Below are positions 45,739-54,905 of a stretch of 64,000 nucleotides of DNA, piece after piece (within the stretch, counting starts at the first letter, position 1; every line of letters begins with the position of its first letter). The DNA is from Rhodoblastus sphagnicola. GTDB lineage: Bacteria; Pseudomonadota; Alphaproteobacteria; Rhizobiales; Beijerinckiaceae. Under the pieces are notes generated by a model. That model did not search any database and was not told the origin of the DNA. It was given only the letters and a program-made list of their open reading frames with translations. Location: contig NZ_NHSJ01000057.1 of assembly GCF_002937075.1 (NCBI RefSeq), positions 101,851-165,850 of the forward strand, given 5' to 3'. A program made the translations under genes and the position numbers.

Positions 45739-45905
45739 GGGCGAGCCTCGGCCGATTTGCGCGCCGCACGGTCTCACGGGGCCGGGCGAAACACAACATC
45801 AGCGGTCATCGCCTTTGCGCCCGCGCCCGCCTCATGCTATGGGGCCGCTCAATCCCCGGCATTGCCGCGCCCAGCGCCCGTTGAGGAGCCTCCAAAGGAG
45901 CTATC

Positions 45906-47183
45906 ATGAGCCATTCCAACAGCTTTTTCAGCGCCTCTCTGGCCGAGTCCGATCCCGAAGTCTTCAAGGCCGTCGAACTCGAACTCGGCCGCCAGCGCAA
46001 GGAAATCGAGCTGATCGCCTCGGAAAACATTGTTTCGCGGGCGGTGCTTGAGGCGCAGGGCACGGTGCTCACCAACAAATATGCCGAAGGCTATCCGGGC
46101 AAGCGCTATTACGGCGGCTGCCAGTTCGTGGACATCGCCGAAAACCTCGCCATCGACCGCGCCAAAAAACTGTTCGGCTGCGGCTTCGCCAATGTGCAGC
46201 CCAATTCCGGCTCGCAGGCCAACCAGTCGGTGTTCCTCGCCCTGCTGCAACCCGGCGACACATTCATGGGCCTCGATCTCGCCGCGGGCGGCCATCTCAC
46301 CCATGGCGCGCCGGTCAACATGTCCGGCAAATGGTTCAAGCCGGTGTCCTATGGCGTCAACAAGGAAACCGGCCGCATCGACATGGCCGAAGTGGAAAAG
46401 CTGGCGAAAGAGCACAAGCCGAAGCTGATCATCGCCGGCGGCTCGGCCTATGCCCGCCATTGGGATTTCGCCAAATTCCGCGAGATCGCCGACTCAATCG
46501 GCGCTTACCTGTTCGTGGACATGGCGCATTTCGCCGGTCTGGTGGCCGGCGGCGCGCATCCCTCGCCCTTCCCCCACGCCCATGTCGTCACCTCCACCAC
46601 GCATAAAACCTTGCGCGGCCCGCGCGGCGGCCTCGTCCTGACCGACGACGAGGACATCGCCAAGAAAATCAATTCGGCGATTTTCCCGGGCTTGCAGGGC
46701 GGCCCGCTGATGCATGTCATCGCCGGCAAGGCGGTGGCCTTCGGCGAGGCGCTGCGCCCGGACTTCAAGGCTTACGCGCATCATGTGGTGGAAAACGCCA
46801 AGGCGCTGGCCGACACGCTGTTGAAGGGCGGCCTCGACCTCGTCACCGGCGGCACCGACAACCATCTGATGCTGGTGGACCTGCGGCCCAAGAAGCTGAC
46901 CGGCAAGGCGGCGGAAATCGCCCTGGGCCGCGCGGAAATCACCTGTAACAAGAACGGCGTGCCGTTCGACCCGGAAAAGCCCTGGATCACCTCGGGCATT
47001 CGCCTCGGCGCCCCCGCCGCGACGTCGCGCGGTTTCGGCGTGGAGGAATTCCGCCAGATCGGCGCGCTGATCATCGAAGTGCTCGACGGTCTGGCGAGCC
47101 ATGGCGAAGCCGGCAATGCAGCCGTCGAGGCGAGCGTGAAGGCCAAGGTCGAGGCGCTGACCAACCGCTTCCCGATCTATTAA
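45906..47183 (+). CDS. glyA: Serine hydroxymethyltransferase
   Basis: PLP enzyme of 425 residues that interconverts serine and glycine while carrying the C1 unit on tetrahydrofolate. Markers: [35 protein letters not shown], and the PLP lysine in [22 protein letters not shown] precedes the ATG. It lies upstream of nrdR and the riboflavin genes, a common order in these bacteria. In this window it also links to the C1 flow from the NMG genes, but nothing shows co-regulation. Confidence 0.97.
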   Translation: MSHSNSFFSASLAESDPEVFKAVELELGRQRKEIELIASENIVSRAVLEAQGTVLTNKYAEGYPGKRYYGGCQFVDIAENLAIDRAKKLFGCGFANVQPNSGSQANQSVFLALLQPGDTFMGLDLAAGGHLTHGAPVNMSGKWFKPVSYGVNKETGRIDMAEVEKLAKEHKPKLIIAGGSAYARHWDFAKFREIADSIGAYLFVDMAHFAGLVAGGAHPSPFPHAHVVTSTTHKTLRGPRGGLVLTDDEDIAKKINSAIFPGLQGGPLMHVIAGKAVAFGEALRPDFKAYAHHVVENAKALADTLLKGGLDLVTGGTDNHLMLVDLRPKKLTGKAAEIALGRAEITCNKNGVPFDPEKPWITSGIRLGAPAATSRGFGVEEFRQIGALIIEVLDGLASHGEAGNAAVEASVKAKVEALTNRFPIY

Positions 47184-47196
47184 GAAAGCAAAAGCA

Positions 47197-47268
47197 GCCC
47201 TCACCCTGAGGAGGCCCCGTCAGGGGCCGTCTCGAGGGCCGCGTCTCGAAGGGTGGGGGCGGCCCACG
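47197..47268. repeat. Flanking repeat A of the GIY-YIG gene
   Basis: A 72-base element GCCCTCACCCTGAGGAGG...CGTCAGGGGCCGTCTCGAG...GGGGGCGGCCCACG. The same element, lacking a 15-base internal part, is at 47714-47770, and a partial inverted copy is at 47591-47645. Confidence 0.8.
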
Positions 47269-47271
47269 GCT

Positions 47272-47571
47272 CTATCCGCCCGCTTTGGCCCGCGACGCCA
47301 AGCGTTGCAACGCGGCATAGTCGCGGGCGATCAGGGCTTCCTTCTTCGCGCGCGACCATCCCTTGATGCGGCGCTCGGTCGCGACGGCCTCGTCAACGCG
47401 CTCGAAGGACTCCGTATAAACGAGAATGAGCGGACGGCGGCGGAACGTGTAGCATTTTGGGTCGAGGCCCAGTTCATGTTCACTGAGCCGCTCGATGGGA
47501 TCGCGCCGCGTGATCCCCGTGTAAAACGAGCCATCGGCGCAAAGCAGAATATAGATGTGGGCGTGAGCCAT
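47272..47571 (-). CDS. GIY-YIG nuclease-domain protein (UPF0213 type)
   Basis: A 99-residue single-domain GIY-YIG protein. IYILLCADGSFYTGITRRDPIERLSEHE contains the Tyr and catalytic Arg positions in variant form (YILL...YTGIT). RPLILVYTESFERVDEAVATERRIKGWSRAKKEALI has the conserved Glu in EAVATER. Such small proteins are widespread and of unknown role. It is closely bracketed by three copies of one repeat, with its stop four bases from copy A. Confidence 0.88.
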   Translation of the reverse strand: MAHAHIYILLCADGSFYTGITRRDPIERLSEHELGLDPKCYTFRRRPLILVYTESFERVDEAVATERRIKGWSRAKKEALIARDYAALQRLASRAKAGG

Positions 47572-47590
47572 CGGCGGCGGAAAGATGCGT

Positions 47591-47645
47591 GGACCGCCCC
47601 CGTGCTTCGAGACGGCCCTTTCAGGGCCTCCTCAGCATGAGGGCT
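47591..47645. repeat. Flanking repeat B, inverted partial copy
   Basis: Reverse complement of the element at 47197-47268 with several changes; it begins 20 bases upstream of the GIY-YIG start. Confidence 0.75.
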
Positions 47646-47713
47646 AATTTTGATATTGCAGCTGTTCCGCCTGCAAAAATGCGCCAACTGAAACAATTCA
47701 GAACCATTCAGCC

Positions 47714-47770
47714 GCCCTCACCCTGAGGAGGCCCCGTCAGGGGCCGTCTCGAGGGTGGGGGCGGCCCACG
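47714..47770. repeat. Flanking repeat C, direct copy
   Basis: Direct copy of 47197-47268 that lacks the internal CCGCGTCTCGAAG-containing part. Confidence 0.8.
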
Positions 47771-47835
47771 TATTTTTCCGCTTGGCGTTTTCAGCCCCTT
47801 TGCGCGACCATACGACGCACCCCCTGAGTCGCGCC

Positions 47836-49536
47836 ATGTCCCTAGCCGAAGCGCCCCGCGAAAAATTCGCCGACCTGTTCACGCCCAAACTCATCACGGT
47901 CTGGCGCGAGGGCTATACGCTGGCGCAATTCCGCGCCGATGTCTTCGCCGGCCTCACCGTCGCCATTGTCGCGCTGCCGTTGTCCACGGCCATCGCCATC
48001 GCCTCGGGCGCGACGCCGCAGGCGGGCCTGTTCGCTTCGGCGATCGGCGGCTTTTTCGTCTCGGCGCTGGGCGGCAGCCGCTTCCAGATCGGCGGCCCGG
48101 CGGGCGCCTTCATCGTTCTGGTCGCCTCGACCATCGAAAAATTCGGCTATTCCGGCTTTGTCGCGGCCACGCTGATGGCCGGCGCGTTCCTGCTCGCCAT
48201 CGGCTATCTGCGGCTCGGAACCTACATCAAATACATTCCCCATTCGGTGGCGGTCGGCTTCACCGCCGCCATCGGCCTGATCATCTTCACCAGCCAGTTG
48301 CATGAACTGTTCGGGTTGCGGCTCGACCACGAACCCGCCGCCTTCCTGCCCAAGGTCGAATCCCTGTGGGCCGCGCGCGAAACATTGAATCCGCAGGCGC
48401 TGGCGCTCGCCGTCGCCTGCCTCGGCCTCATCGTCAGCCTGCGCGCCTTCGCGCCGCGCTTTCCCGGCCTGCTCGCGGCGGTGGCGTTCGCTTTGGCGGC
48501 GACCTGGGCGCTCGATCTGCACATCGCCACCATAGGCTCGCGCTTCGGCGAACTGCCGCGCGGCCTGCCGGCGCCGGCGCTGCCCCATCTCGCGCTGGCG
48601 GACTGGTGGCGATTGGCGCCGGCCGCGCTCGCCATAGCCGTGCTCGGCGGCATCGAATCGCTGCTGTCCGCCGTGGTCGCCGACGGCATGACCGGGCGGC
48701 GCCACCGCTCCAATTGCGAACTGGCGGCGCAGGGCTGGGCCAATATCGCCTCGGCTTTGTTTGGCGGCCTGTGCGTGACCGGCGCCATCGCCCGCACGGC
48801 GACCAACATCCGCGCCGGCGCCCACGGTCCCGTCGCCGGCATTTTGCACGCGATCATGCTGATGGCCTTCCTGATGCTGGCCGCGCCGCTGGCCGCGCAT
48901 ATCCCGCTGGCGGCGCTGGCGGCGATCCTGACGCTGGTGTCGTGGAACATGATCGAGCGCGACCAGATCGCCGCCATTTTAAGGTCGGATCGCGGCGAGG
49001 CGGTGATCCTGCTGGTCACCGCCGGCTTGACGGTTTTCGAGGACGTCACCATCGGCATCGCCGCCGGCGTGACGCTGGGCGCCCTGATCTTCATGCACAA
49101 GATGGCGCAGGTGGTGGCGGTGGAGACCGGCGAAACCCTGTTCGAGGAGGACAGCGCCGACGCCAGCGAAGGCGAGGCGGCGAGCGCCGACCCGGATTTC
49201 CTGGTCTATCGAATCGCCGGCCCGTTCTTCTTCGGCGCGGTCAATTCGGTGGCGGCGGCGCTCGACCACATCGGCCGGCGCCCGAAAATCTTCGTGCTCG
49301 ACCTGTCGAAGGTTCCCCTGGCCGACGGCGCCGCCGCCCACGCCCTGCACGGCTTCATCACCCGCGAGCAAAAGCACGGCGTGCGCGTGATCCTGTCGGG
49401 CGCCTCGCGCGGCGTGCATCGCACTTTGGTGGCCCATGGCGTCAACAGCCGCCTGGTGCATTTCAGCGCCGATGTCGCCGACGCCCGCGCCTATTGCGAC
49501 AACCACGAGATCGACAAGGCTATAGCAGAAACCTGA
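47836..49536 (+). CDS. SulP-family inorganic anion transporter with STAS domain
   Basis: A 566-residue membrane transporter (SLC26/SulP). About 11 hydrophobic segments span 30-440, starting FRADVFAGLTVAIVALPLSTAIAIASGATPQAGLF with GSRFQIGGPAGAFIVL close behind. GGIESLLSAVVADGMTGRRHRSNCELAAQG is the usual middle motif. A cytoplasmic STAS domain (about 460-560; VLDLSKVPLADGAAAHAL) ends it. Substrates in the family are sulfate, bicarbonate or other anions. The start at MSLAEAPREKFADL excludes an upstream extension that runs through a repeat. Its end overlaps the convergent sirtuin gene by 17 bases. Confidence 0.9.
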   Translation: MSLAEAPREKFADLFTPKLITVWREGYTLAQFRADVFAGLTVAIVALPLSTAIAIASGATPQAGLFASAIGGFFVSALGGSRFQIGGPAGAFIVLVASTIEKFGYSGFVAATLMAGAFLLAIGYLRLGTYIKYIPHSVAVGFTAAIGLIIFTSQLHELFGLRLDHEPAAFLPKVESLWAARETLNPQALALAVACLGLIVSLRAFAPRFPGLLAAVAFALAATWALDLHIATIGSRFGELPRGLPAPALPHLALADWWRLAPAALAIAVLGGIESLLSAVVADGMTGRRHRSNCELAAQGWANIASALFGGLCVTGAIARTATNIRAGAHGPVAGILHAIMLMAFLMLAAPLAAHIPLAALAAILTLVSWNMIERDQIAAILRSDRGEAVILLVTAGLTVFEDVTIGIAAGVTLGALIFMHKMAQVVAVETGETLFEEDSADASEGEAASADPDFLVYRIAGPFFFGAVNSVAAALDHIGRRPKIFVLDLSKVPLADGAAAHALHGFITREQKHGVRVILSGASRGVHRTLVAHGVNSRLVHFSADVADARAYCDNHEIDKAIAET

Positions 49537-50323
49537 GCGCCTCCGCGCAATCGGCCTCCAGCTTCAGCGCCAGCAGCCCATCCGCCCGCGTCCGGCCCAA
49601 ATTGACCGCCGCGCAGGGCTTTCCCAACCGCGCCGCCTCATCCACAAAGCGAAAGCCGGAATAAACCATCAGCGATGACCCGACCACCAGCACGGCGTCC
49701 GCCTCTCGCACGGCGGCGTAGGCCGCCTCGACCCGCTCGCGCGGGACGCTTTCGCCGAAAAACACCACATCGGGTTTGAGCACGCCGCCGCAGGCGGGGC
49801 AGGGCGGAACCACGAACCGCGAGAAATCAACATCCTCCAGATCGGCGTCGCCATCGGGCGCATGACCCGCCTCCAGCGCCGCGAAATCCGGGTTGAGCCG
49901 AACCAACTCGGCCTGAAATTTTTCGCGCGAAAGAATCGCCCCGCAGCCCATGCAGCGCAAGCCGTCGATCCGTCCATGCAGATCGACGACGTTTTGGCTG
50001 CCCGCCGCCTGATGCAAGCCATCGACATTCTGCGTCACCAGCAGCGGTATCCTTCCCCGCGCCTCAAGCGCGGCCAGGGCCCGATGCGCGTCATTGGGCT
50101 CGGCGGCGGAAATCTTGCTAAAACCCAACAAGCTGCGGGCAAAATAGCGCTTTCGCGCCGCCTCCGAGCCCATAAAGGCGGCAAAAGTCATGGGTTGCCG
50201 GCGCTTCCACGCGCCAAGACCGTCGCGATAATCGGGAATGCCCGATGCGGTGCTGCACCCGGCGCCGGTCAGCACGAACAGTCTTTCATGGCCGAGAATA
50301 AAATCGCGCAGGGCGGACAGCAT
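49520..50323 (-). CDS. Sir2-family NAD-dependent protein deacylase
   Basis: A 267-residue sirtuin. NAD-binding [15 protein letters not shown] lies near residue 20; [13 protein letters not shown] and the catalytic His in DLHGRIDGL are in the middle. The zinc site is formed by CMGCG and [15 protein letters not shown] and [10 protein letters not shown] complete the fold. It removes acyl groups from lysine with NAD. It is convergent with the SulP gene and divergent from nrdR. Confidence 0.94.
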   Translation of the reverse strand: MLSALRDFILGHERLFVLTGAGCSTASGIPDYRDGLGAWKRRQPMTFAAFMGSEAARKRYFARSLLGFSKISAAEPNDAHRALAALEARGRIPLLVTQNVDGLHQAAGSQNVVDLHGRIDGLRCMGCGAILSREKFQAELVRLNPDFAALEAGHAPDGDADLEDVDFSRFVVPPCPACGGVLKPDVVFFGESVPRERVEAAYAAVREADAVLVVGSSLMVYSGFRFVDEAARLGKPCAAVNLGRTRADGLLALKLEADCAEALRFLL

Positions 50324-50435
50324 GGGCGCACTCTACATGTTGTGGTCGTTCTTGTCTTGTACCCTTAAAAATGCACAATGCCGCCGCTTGGAAAACGCGC
50401 AAGCGATTCGCGGGGCAGGCTTTTCTGGAGGCGAC

Positions 50436-50909
50436 ATGCGCTGTCCCTATTGCGGCAGTCTCGACACGCAAGTGAAGGATTCGCGCCCGACCGACGATTC
50501 CAGCGCGATCCGCCGCCGTCGCGTCTGCCCGGATTGCGCCGGTCGCTTCACCACTTTTGAGCGCGTGCAACTGCGTGAACTCACGGTCGTCAAGAAATCC
50601 GGCCGCCGCGCCCCGTTCGATCGCGAGAAGCTGGCGCGCTCCATCCAGATCGCCCTGCGCAAGCGCCCCGTGGAGGCCGAACGGGTGGACCGCATGATCA
50701 ACGGTCTGGTGCGCCAGCTCGAAAGCCAGGGCGAGGCCGAAGTCCCCTCCGAAACCATCGGCGAACTGGTGATGCAGGGCCTGAAAAACCTCGACGAAGT
50801 CGCCTATGTCCGTTTCGCCTCGGTCTATCGCAATTTCCGCGAGGCGCGCGATTTCGGACCGCTGCTCGACGAAATCGCCGACGAATCCAAGAAAGCTGAG
50901 CCGTCATGA
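50436..50909 (+). CDS. nrdR: Transcriptional repressor NrdR
   Basis: A 157-residue repressor of ribonucleotide reductase genes that senses ATP/dATP. The N-terminal zinc ribbon starts [21 protein letters not shown], with the second pair in [15 protein letters not shown]. The ATP-cone follows ([28 protein letters not shown]). The start is fixed by MRCPYCG and by TGGAGG before the ATG. It overlaps ribD by four bases. Confidence 0.97.
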   Translation: MRCPYCGSLDTQVKDSRPTDDSSAIRRRRVCPDCAGRFTTFERVQLRELTVVKKSGRRAPFDREKLARSIQIALRKRPVEAERVDRMINGLVRQLESQGEAEVPSETIGELVMQGLKNLDEVAYVRFASVYRNFREARDFGPLLDEIADESKKAEPS

Positions 50910-52009
50910 CTGTCTCGCCGCAAGACTTGCGCTATTTCCGCGCCGCGCTCGCCCTGGGCGCGCGCGAACTCGGCGCGACCGCGGAAAACCCCGCCGTGGG
51001 CGCGCTGGTGGTGAAGGACGGCGTGGTGTTGGGGCGCGGCTGGACGCAGGCCGGCGGGCGCCCGCACGCCGAGCCGCTGGCGCTGGCGCAGGCCGGCGAA
51101 GCCGCGCGCGGCGCCACGCTCTATGTCACGCTGGAGCCCTGCGCCCATCACGGCAAAACCCCGCCCTGCGCCGACGCCATCATCGCCTCCGGCGTCGCGC
51201 GCGTCGTCGGCGGCCTCACCGACCCCGACCCCCGCACGGCGGGTCAGGGTTTTGCTCGCCTGCGCGCCGCCGGGATCGACGTCGAAACCGATGTGCTTCC
51301 CGACGAAGGCCGCCGCGCCCATCGCGGCCACATCCTGCGCGTGACGGAAAACCGCCCGATGGTGACGCTGAAAATCGCGCGCACGCCGGACGGGTTCGCC
51401 GCCGGCGCCGAGCACGACCGCCGCCTCGCCATCACCGGCCTCGCCGCCAATCTGCGCACCCATGTGCTGCGCTCGCTGCATGACGCCATCATGGTAGGCA
51501 TGGGCACGGTTCTCGGCGACGACCCGCTGATGACCGTGCGCCTGCCCGGCGTGACCCGCCAGCCGCTGCGGGTGGTGCTCGACACGCGCTGCGACCTGCC
51601 GCCGCGCTCCCGCATCGCCGCCGGCGCGGGCGAGGTCAAGACCCTCGTCCTGTGCGGGCCGGGCGCCGATCCCTCGCGTCGCGAGGCGCTGGAAAAAATC
51701 GGCATCGAAACCGCCGGCTGCGCGGTGAGCGAGGGCCGCATCGACCTGCGCGCCGCCCTGGAGTTTTTGGCGCGGCGCGGGCTGACACGCGTCTTTTCCG
51801 AGGGCGGACCGCAGGTCGGCGCCAATCTGATCGGGCAGGGGCTGGCCGACGAGGTCGTGCTGTTCACCGGAGAACGTCCGCTCGGCCGGACCGGGGTCGA
51901 GGCCCTGTCGGAGCCGGCGCGACAAAAGCTCGACGATCCCGCCTGTTACGAGCTGGTGGCCCAGGGCTTGCTGGGCGCCGACAGTTACACGCATTATGAG
52001 AGAATCTGA
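50906..52009 (+). CDS. ribD: Bifunctional riboflavin deaminase-reductase RibD
   Basis: A 367-residue enzyme of riboflavin synthesis. The N-terminal deaminase (about 1-145) contains the zinc motif [11 protein letters not shown] and [19 protein letters not shown] [11 protein letters not shown]. The C-terminal reductase has [34 protein letters not shown] and [14 protein letters not shown]. It follows nrdR with an ATGA overlap and is followed directly by ribE. No FMN riboswitch precedes this operon. Confidence 0.96.
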   Translation: MTVSPQDLRYFRAALALGARELGATAENPAVGALVVKDGVVLGRGWTQAGGRPHAEPLALAQAGEAARGATLYVTLEPCAHHGKTPPCADAIIASGVARVVGGLTDPDPRTAGQGFARLRAAGIDVETDVLPDEGRRAHRGHILRVTENRPMVTLKIARTPDGFAAGAEHDRRLAITGLAANLRTHVLRSLHDAIMVGMGTVLGDDPLMTVRLPGVTRQPLRVVLDTRCDLPPRSRIAAGAGEVKTLVLCGPGADPSRREALEKIGIETAGCAVSEGRIDLRAALEFLARRGLTRVFSEGGPQVGANLIGQGLADEVVLFTGERPLGRTGVEALSEPARQKLDDPACYELVAQGLLGADSYTHYERI

Positions 52010-52618
52010 ATGTTCACGGGTCTGATCACCGATGTTGGAACGATCGTTGGCGTGGAAGCGCGCGGCGGACTGAAGCGCCTGCGGGTCGCGTCGCATTATC
52101 CGGCTGATACCCTCGTCCTCGGCGCCTCCGTCGCCCATAACGGCGTCTGCATGACGCTGGTCGGCTTCGGCCCGCACGAGGCCGCAAGCTGGCATGAGGT
52201 GGACGCCGCCGCCGAAACCCTGGCCGTCACCACGGCGGGCGCATGGACGCCCGGCGACCGCATCAATCTGGAGCGGGCGCTGCGCATCGGCGACGAACTG
52301 GGCGGCCATATGGTGTCGGGCCATGTCGATGGCGTGGCCACCATCGTGTCGCGAAAAGATTTCGACGGCATGGCGCATTTCGAGATCGAGGCGCCCAAGG
52401 CTCTGGCGAAATTCATTGCCGAAAAAGGCTCGGTTGCGCTCGACGGAACCTCCCTCACCGTGAACAAGGTTGCGGGAACGCGCTTCACCATCCTGCTGAT
52501 CCCGCACACGCTGGACAACACCAATTTCGGCGCGCGCCAAGCCGGCGACCGCATCAACATCGAGGTGGACACCATGGCCCGCTACGCCGCGCGGCTGGTG
52601 GAGGCGGCGGGGGAATAA
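52010..52618 (+). CDS. ribE: Riboflavin synthase alpha chain
   Basis: A 202-residue riboflavin synthase, made of two similar beta-barrels. It starts MFTGLITDVGTI; the first barrel carries LGASVAHNGVCMTLVGF and the second GSVALDGTSLTVNKVAGTRF. GGHMVSGHVDGVATI joins them. It converts two molecules of dimethylribityllumazine to riboflavin. It begins at the base after the ribD stop. Confidence 0.96.
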   Translation: MFTGLITDVGTIVGVEARGGLKRLRVASHYPADTLVLGASVAHNGVCMTLVGFGPHEAASWHEVDAAAETLAVTTAGAWTPGDRINLERALRIGDELGGHMVSGHVDGVATIVSRKDFDGMAHFEIEAPKALAKFIAEKGSVALDGTSLTVNKVAGTRFTILLIPHTLDNTNFGARQAGDRINIEVDTMARYAARLVEAAGE

Positions 52619-52640
52619 GGCTCCATTCCCGCGAAATGCG

Positions 52641-52670
52641 CGCCCTCTCCCCGGTTACGGGGAGAGGGCG
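52641..52670. repeat. CTCTCCCCG-type palindromic repeat
   Basis: Perfect 13-bp arms 52641-52653 and 52658-52670 around GTTA, 22 bases after the ribE stop. GGGGGTGAGGGG follows. It may act as the terminator. Confidence 0.75.
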
Positions 52671-52830
52671 GGGGTGAGGGGCCGGGGCATTGGTTTGGAT
52701 GCGTCGTAAAAGCGCTGGCTTGAACGAATGCGCCCGACGTCGCCACCTTCGCGCTTCTTCCCCCTGACCCTCATCCTAACCCTGTCCCCGCGAGCGCGGG
52801 GCCAAGGACGAGCACATGGTCGCCTTTCGC

Positions 52831-53403
52831 TCAGCCCCGGGGCGGCCGCCCGCCGGGGGTGAGCTTGTCGATCAGCGTCGGCAGCGCCTGCGCCAGCAAT
52901 TGCGACATCTGCTCGGGGCTGACGCCCGCCTGCCGCGCGATATCCGCGATCTTGCCCTGTCCCAGCGCATTGTTGATCTGGTCGGGCGAAATCTGGGCAT
53001 TGGCGCCATTGCCGACCCAACTGTTCACCGTGTCGGAATGGCCGGCGCCGCGGAACTGGTTGAGCAGCGCGTCCAGCCCGCCGGAAACGGCGGTGCCGGC
53101 CGCCGCGCCCGCCAGAAGGCCGCCAAGCTGACTGTTGGCCAGACCGCTCAGCATGCCGCCAAGTCCGCCGCCGCTCAGAAAACCGCCGCCCTGCTGACCG
53201 CCCTGCGCCTGTCCGCCGCCCAGCGCGCCGCCGAGGAAACCGCCTCCCTGCTGCGGTTCGACCGGCGCCGAGGGGACCGGCGCCTCTTCCTTCTTGCCGC
53301 CGAACAAATGGCCCAGCAGCAGGGCGCCGGCTGCGATCATCAGCGGCTTGATGTAATTATTGTCCGGCACGGCTTCTTTCACGGCGTTTTCCAATTCGCT
53401 CAT
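52831..53403 (-). CDS. YidB-family (DUF937) protein
   Basis: A 190-residue protein. After MSELENAVKEAVPDNNYIKPLMIAAGALLLGHLFGG, with one hydrophobic helix, a long Gly/Gln-rich low-complexity stretch (about 55-120) follows. The conserved YidB domain is at 120-185: LNQFRGAGHSDTVNSWVGNGANAQISPDQINNALGQGKIADIARQAGVSPEQMSQLLAQALPTLIDKLTPGG. The start at 53403 excludes a poor upstream extension. Function of the family is unknown. Confidence 0.85.
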   Translation of the reverse strand: MSELENAVKEAVPDNNYIKPLMIAAGALLLGHLFGGKKEEAPVPSAPVEPQQGGGFLGGALGGGQAQGGQQGGGFLSGGGLGGMLSGLANSQLGGLLAGAAAGTAVSGGLDALLNQFRGAGHSDTVNSWVGNGANAQISPDQINNALGQGKIADIARQAGVSPEQMSQLLAQALPTLIDKLTPGGRPPRG

Positions 53404-53560
53404 TTTTCCCTCCGAAAGGGTCAGCCGCCGACGCGACGACGCCACATATTTTGTCCCGCCGCCGGCGCCGCGCAAGTGACGATCGCCTCTTTTCTCGCCG
53501 GTCAATCGGTTTATCTATAAAGAAGGTTCCGCAACGTCGCGGGGCGAGGGAGGCGCAACC

Positions 53561-53818
53561 ATGGGCATTCTCAGCTGGATCATCCTCGGCGCGGTCGCCG
53601 GCTTTATCGCCAGCAAGCTGGTCAACAGCGTCGGTCAGGGTTTCCTATTGAACATAGCGCTCGGCATCGTTGGCGCCGTGGTCGGCGGCTCCATCTCCAA
53701 CGCCTTGGGCATGGGCGGCGTCAGCGGCGTCAATCTCTGGTCGCTTCTCGTCTCTGTCGGCGGCGCGGTGCTGGCGCTGGTGCTTTACCGTCGGTTCACC
53801 GGCTCCAGTCGGCTCTGA
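53561..53818 (+). CDS. GlsB/YeaQ/YmgE-family membrane protein
   Basis: An 85-residue membrane protein with three hydrophobic segments: GILSWIILGAVAGFIASKLV, GFLLNIALGIVGAVVGG and LWSLLVSVGGAVLALVLYRR. This glycine-rich pattern is that of the transglycosylase-associated protein family, linked to envelope stress. GAGGGAGGCGCAACC precedes the ATG. Divergent from yidB. Confidence 0.9.
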   Translation: MGILSWIILGAVAGFIASKLVNSVGQGFLLNIALGIVGAVVGGSISNALGMGGVSGVNLWSLLVSVGGAVLALVLYRRFTGSSRL

Positions 53819-53898
53819 AAGCCTAAATGCGTTAAACGGTTGCGCGCCAGCGCGGCGCGGCCTATGCACTCGGACCCGAAACAAATCAGGAAGGTCCG

Positions 53899-54378
53899 AT
53901 GGCGGAGCCGAGCCGCGCCCCGGAGACGGTGGAATCCGTTGACGGCGCGCATTTCTTGATCATTGAGGCGCGCTTCTACGACGCCATCGGCGCGCTCCAG
54001 CTCGAAGGCGCGACCAGGGCGCTCGCCGCCGCCAGCGCCCGCTTTAGCGTTTTCCGCGCGCCCGGCGCGCTGGAAATCCCCGCCGCCGCCGCGATTCTGC
54101 TCGACGCGGCGGAAAAATCCGGCGCGCCTTACGCCGGCGTGATCGCTCTGGGCTGCGTCATTCGCGGCGAGACCTATCATTTCGAGATCGTCGCCGGCGA
54201 AAGCGCCCGCGCGCTGATGGATCTGTCGGTCGCCCGCAAAATCCCGCTCGGCAATGGCATCCTCACCACCGAGACCGAGGCGCAGGCGATCGAACGCGCC
54301 GATCCGGCAAGACTCGACAAGGGCGGCGACGCCGCCCGCGCCGCGCTCGCCATGTTCCGCCTCAAACGGGAGGCTTAA
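53899..54378 (+). CDS. ribH: 6,7-dimethyl-8-ribityllumazine synthase
   Basis: A 159-residue lumazine synthase, the step before riboflavin synthase. [13 protein letters not shown] and [26 protein letters not shown] contain the substrate-binding loops and the catalytic His of [24 protein letters not shown] is also conserved. It is three bases upstream of nusB. Its separation from ribD-ribE by yidB and the membrane protein gene is unusual but the pathway set (apart from ribBA) is otherwise here. Confidence 0.95.
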   Translation: MAEPSRAPETVESVDGAHFLIIEARFYDAIGALQLEGATRALAAASARFSVFRAPGALEIPAAAAILLDAAEKSGAPYAGVIALGCVIRGETYHFEIVAGESARALMDLSVARKIPLGNGILTTETEAQAIERADPARLDKGGDAARAALAMFRLKREA

Positions 54379-54381
54379 CCA

Positions 54382-54855
54382 ATGGCCGCCGAAAACCGCT
54401 CCGCCGCCCGCCTCGCCGCTTGCCAGGCGCTCTACCAGATGGAAGTCGCCGGCAAGGGTCTTAATGAAATCCTGGCCGAATTCGAGGCGTACTGGATCGG
54501 CGCCGAAGTCGAGGGCGACCAGTACAAGCCGGCGGAAATCGCCTTCTTCCGCTCGATCGTCTCGGGCGTGCTGGACAACCAGGTCGCCATTGATCGCGCG
54601 GTGGACAAGATCCTGAGCGACGGCTGGCCGCTGCGCCGCATCGAAGCGCTGATGCGCGCCATTTTGCGCGCGGGGGCGTTCGAACTGCTCAAGCGCGGCG
54701 ACGTGCCGGCGCGGGTGGTCATCAAGGAATATGTCGATGTCGCCGGCGCCTTCTTCGAACGCGAGGAAGCCGGCATGATCAACGCCGTGCTGGACGCGCT
54801 GGCGCGCAAAGCAAGAGCGGACGAGTTCACGGCTCAAGGCCCGAAACGCGCCTGA
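54382..54855 (+). CDS. nusB: Transcription antitermination factor NusB
   Basis: A 157-residue all-helical protein that binds boxA RNA with NusE and promotes rRNA antitermination. It begins ENRSAARLAACQALYQMEVAGKGL with the RNA-binding arginine-rich first helix. It ends with EYVDVAGAFFEREEAGMINAVLDALARKAR, the family's C-terminal signature. It follows ribH at three bases. Confidence 0.95.
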   Translation: MAAENRSAARLAACQALYQMEVAGKGLNEILAEFEAYWIGAEVEGDQYKPAEIAFFRSIVSGVLDNQVAIDRAVDKILSDGWPLRRIEALMRAILRAGAFELLKRGDVPARVVIKEYVDVAGAFFEREEAGMINAVLDALARKARADEFTAQGPKRA

Positions 54856-54860
54856 AGCGC

Positions 54861-54892
54861 GCGCCCCCTCCCCGTGAACGGGGAGAGGGCGC
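54861..54892. repeat. CTCTCCCCG-type palindromic repeat
   Basis: Fourteen-base arms 54861-54874 and 54879-54892 around TGAA with one mismatch. It fills the nusB-thiL gap, so it does not appear to stop transcription completely. Confidence 0.7.
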
Positions 54893-54905
54893 ATAGCGAG
54901 GCTTC

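Noticed and set aside
50300..50435. NrdR-box or FMN riboswitch before nrdR-ribD-ribE
   Set aside because: No conserved riboswitch core or NrdR-box pair could be seen in this short gap.
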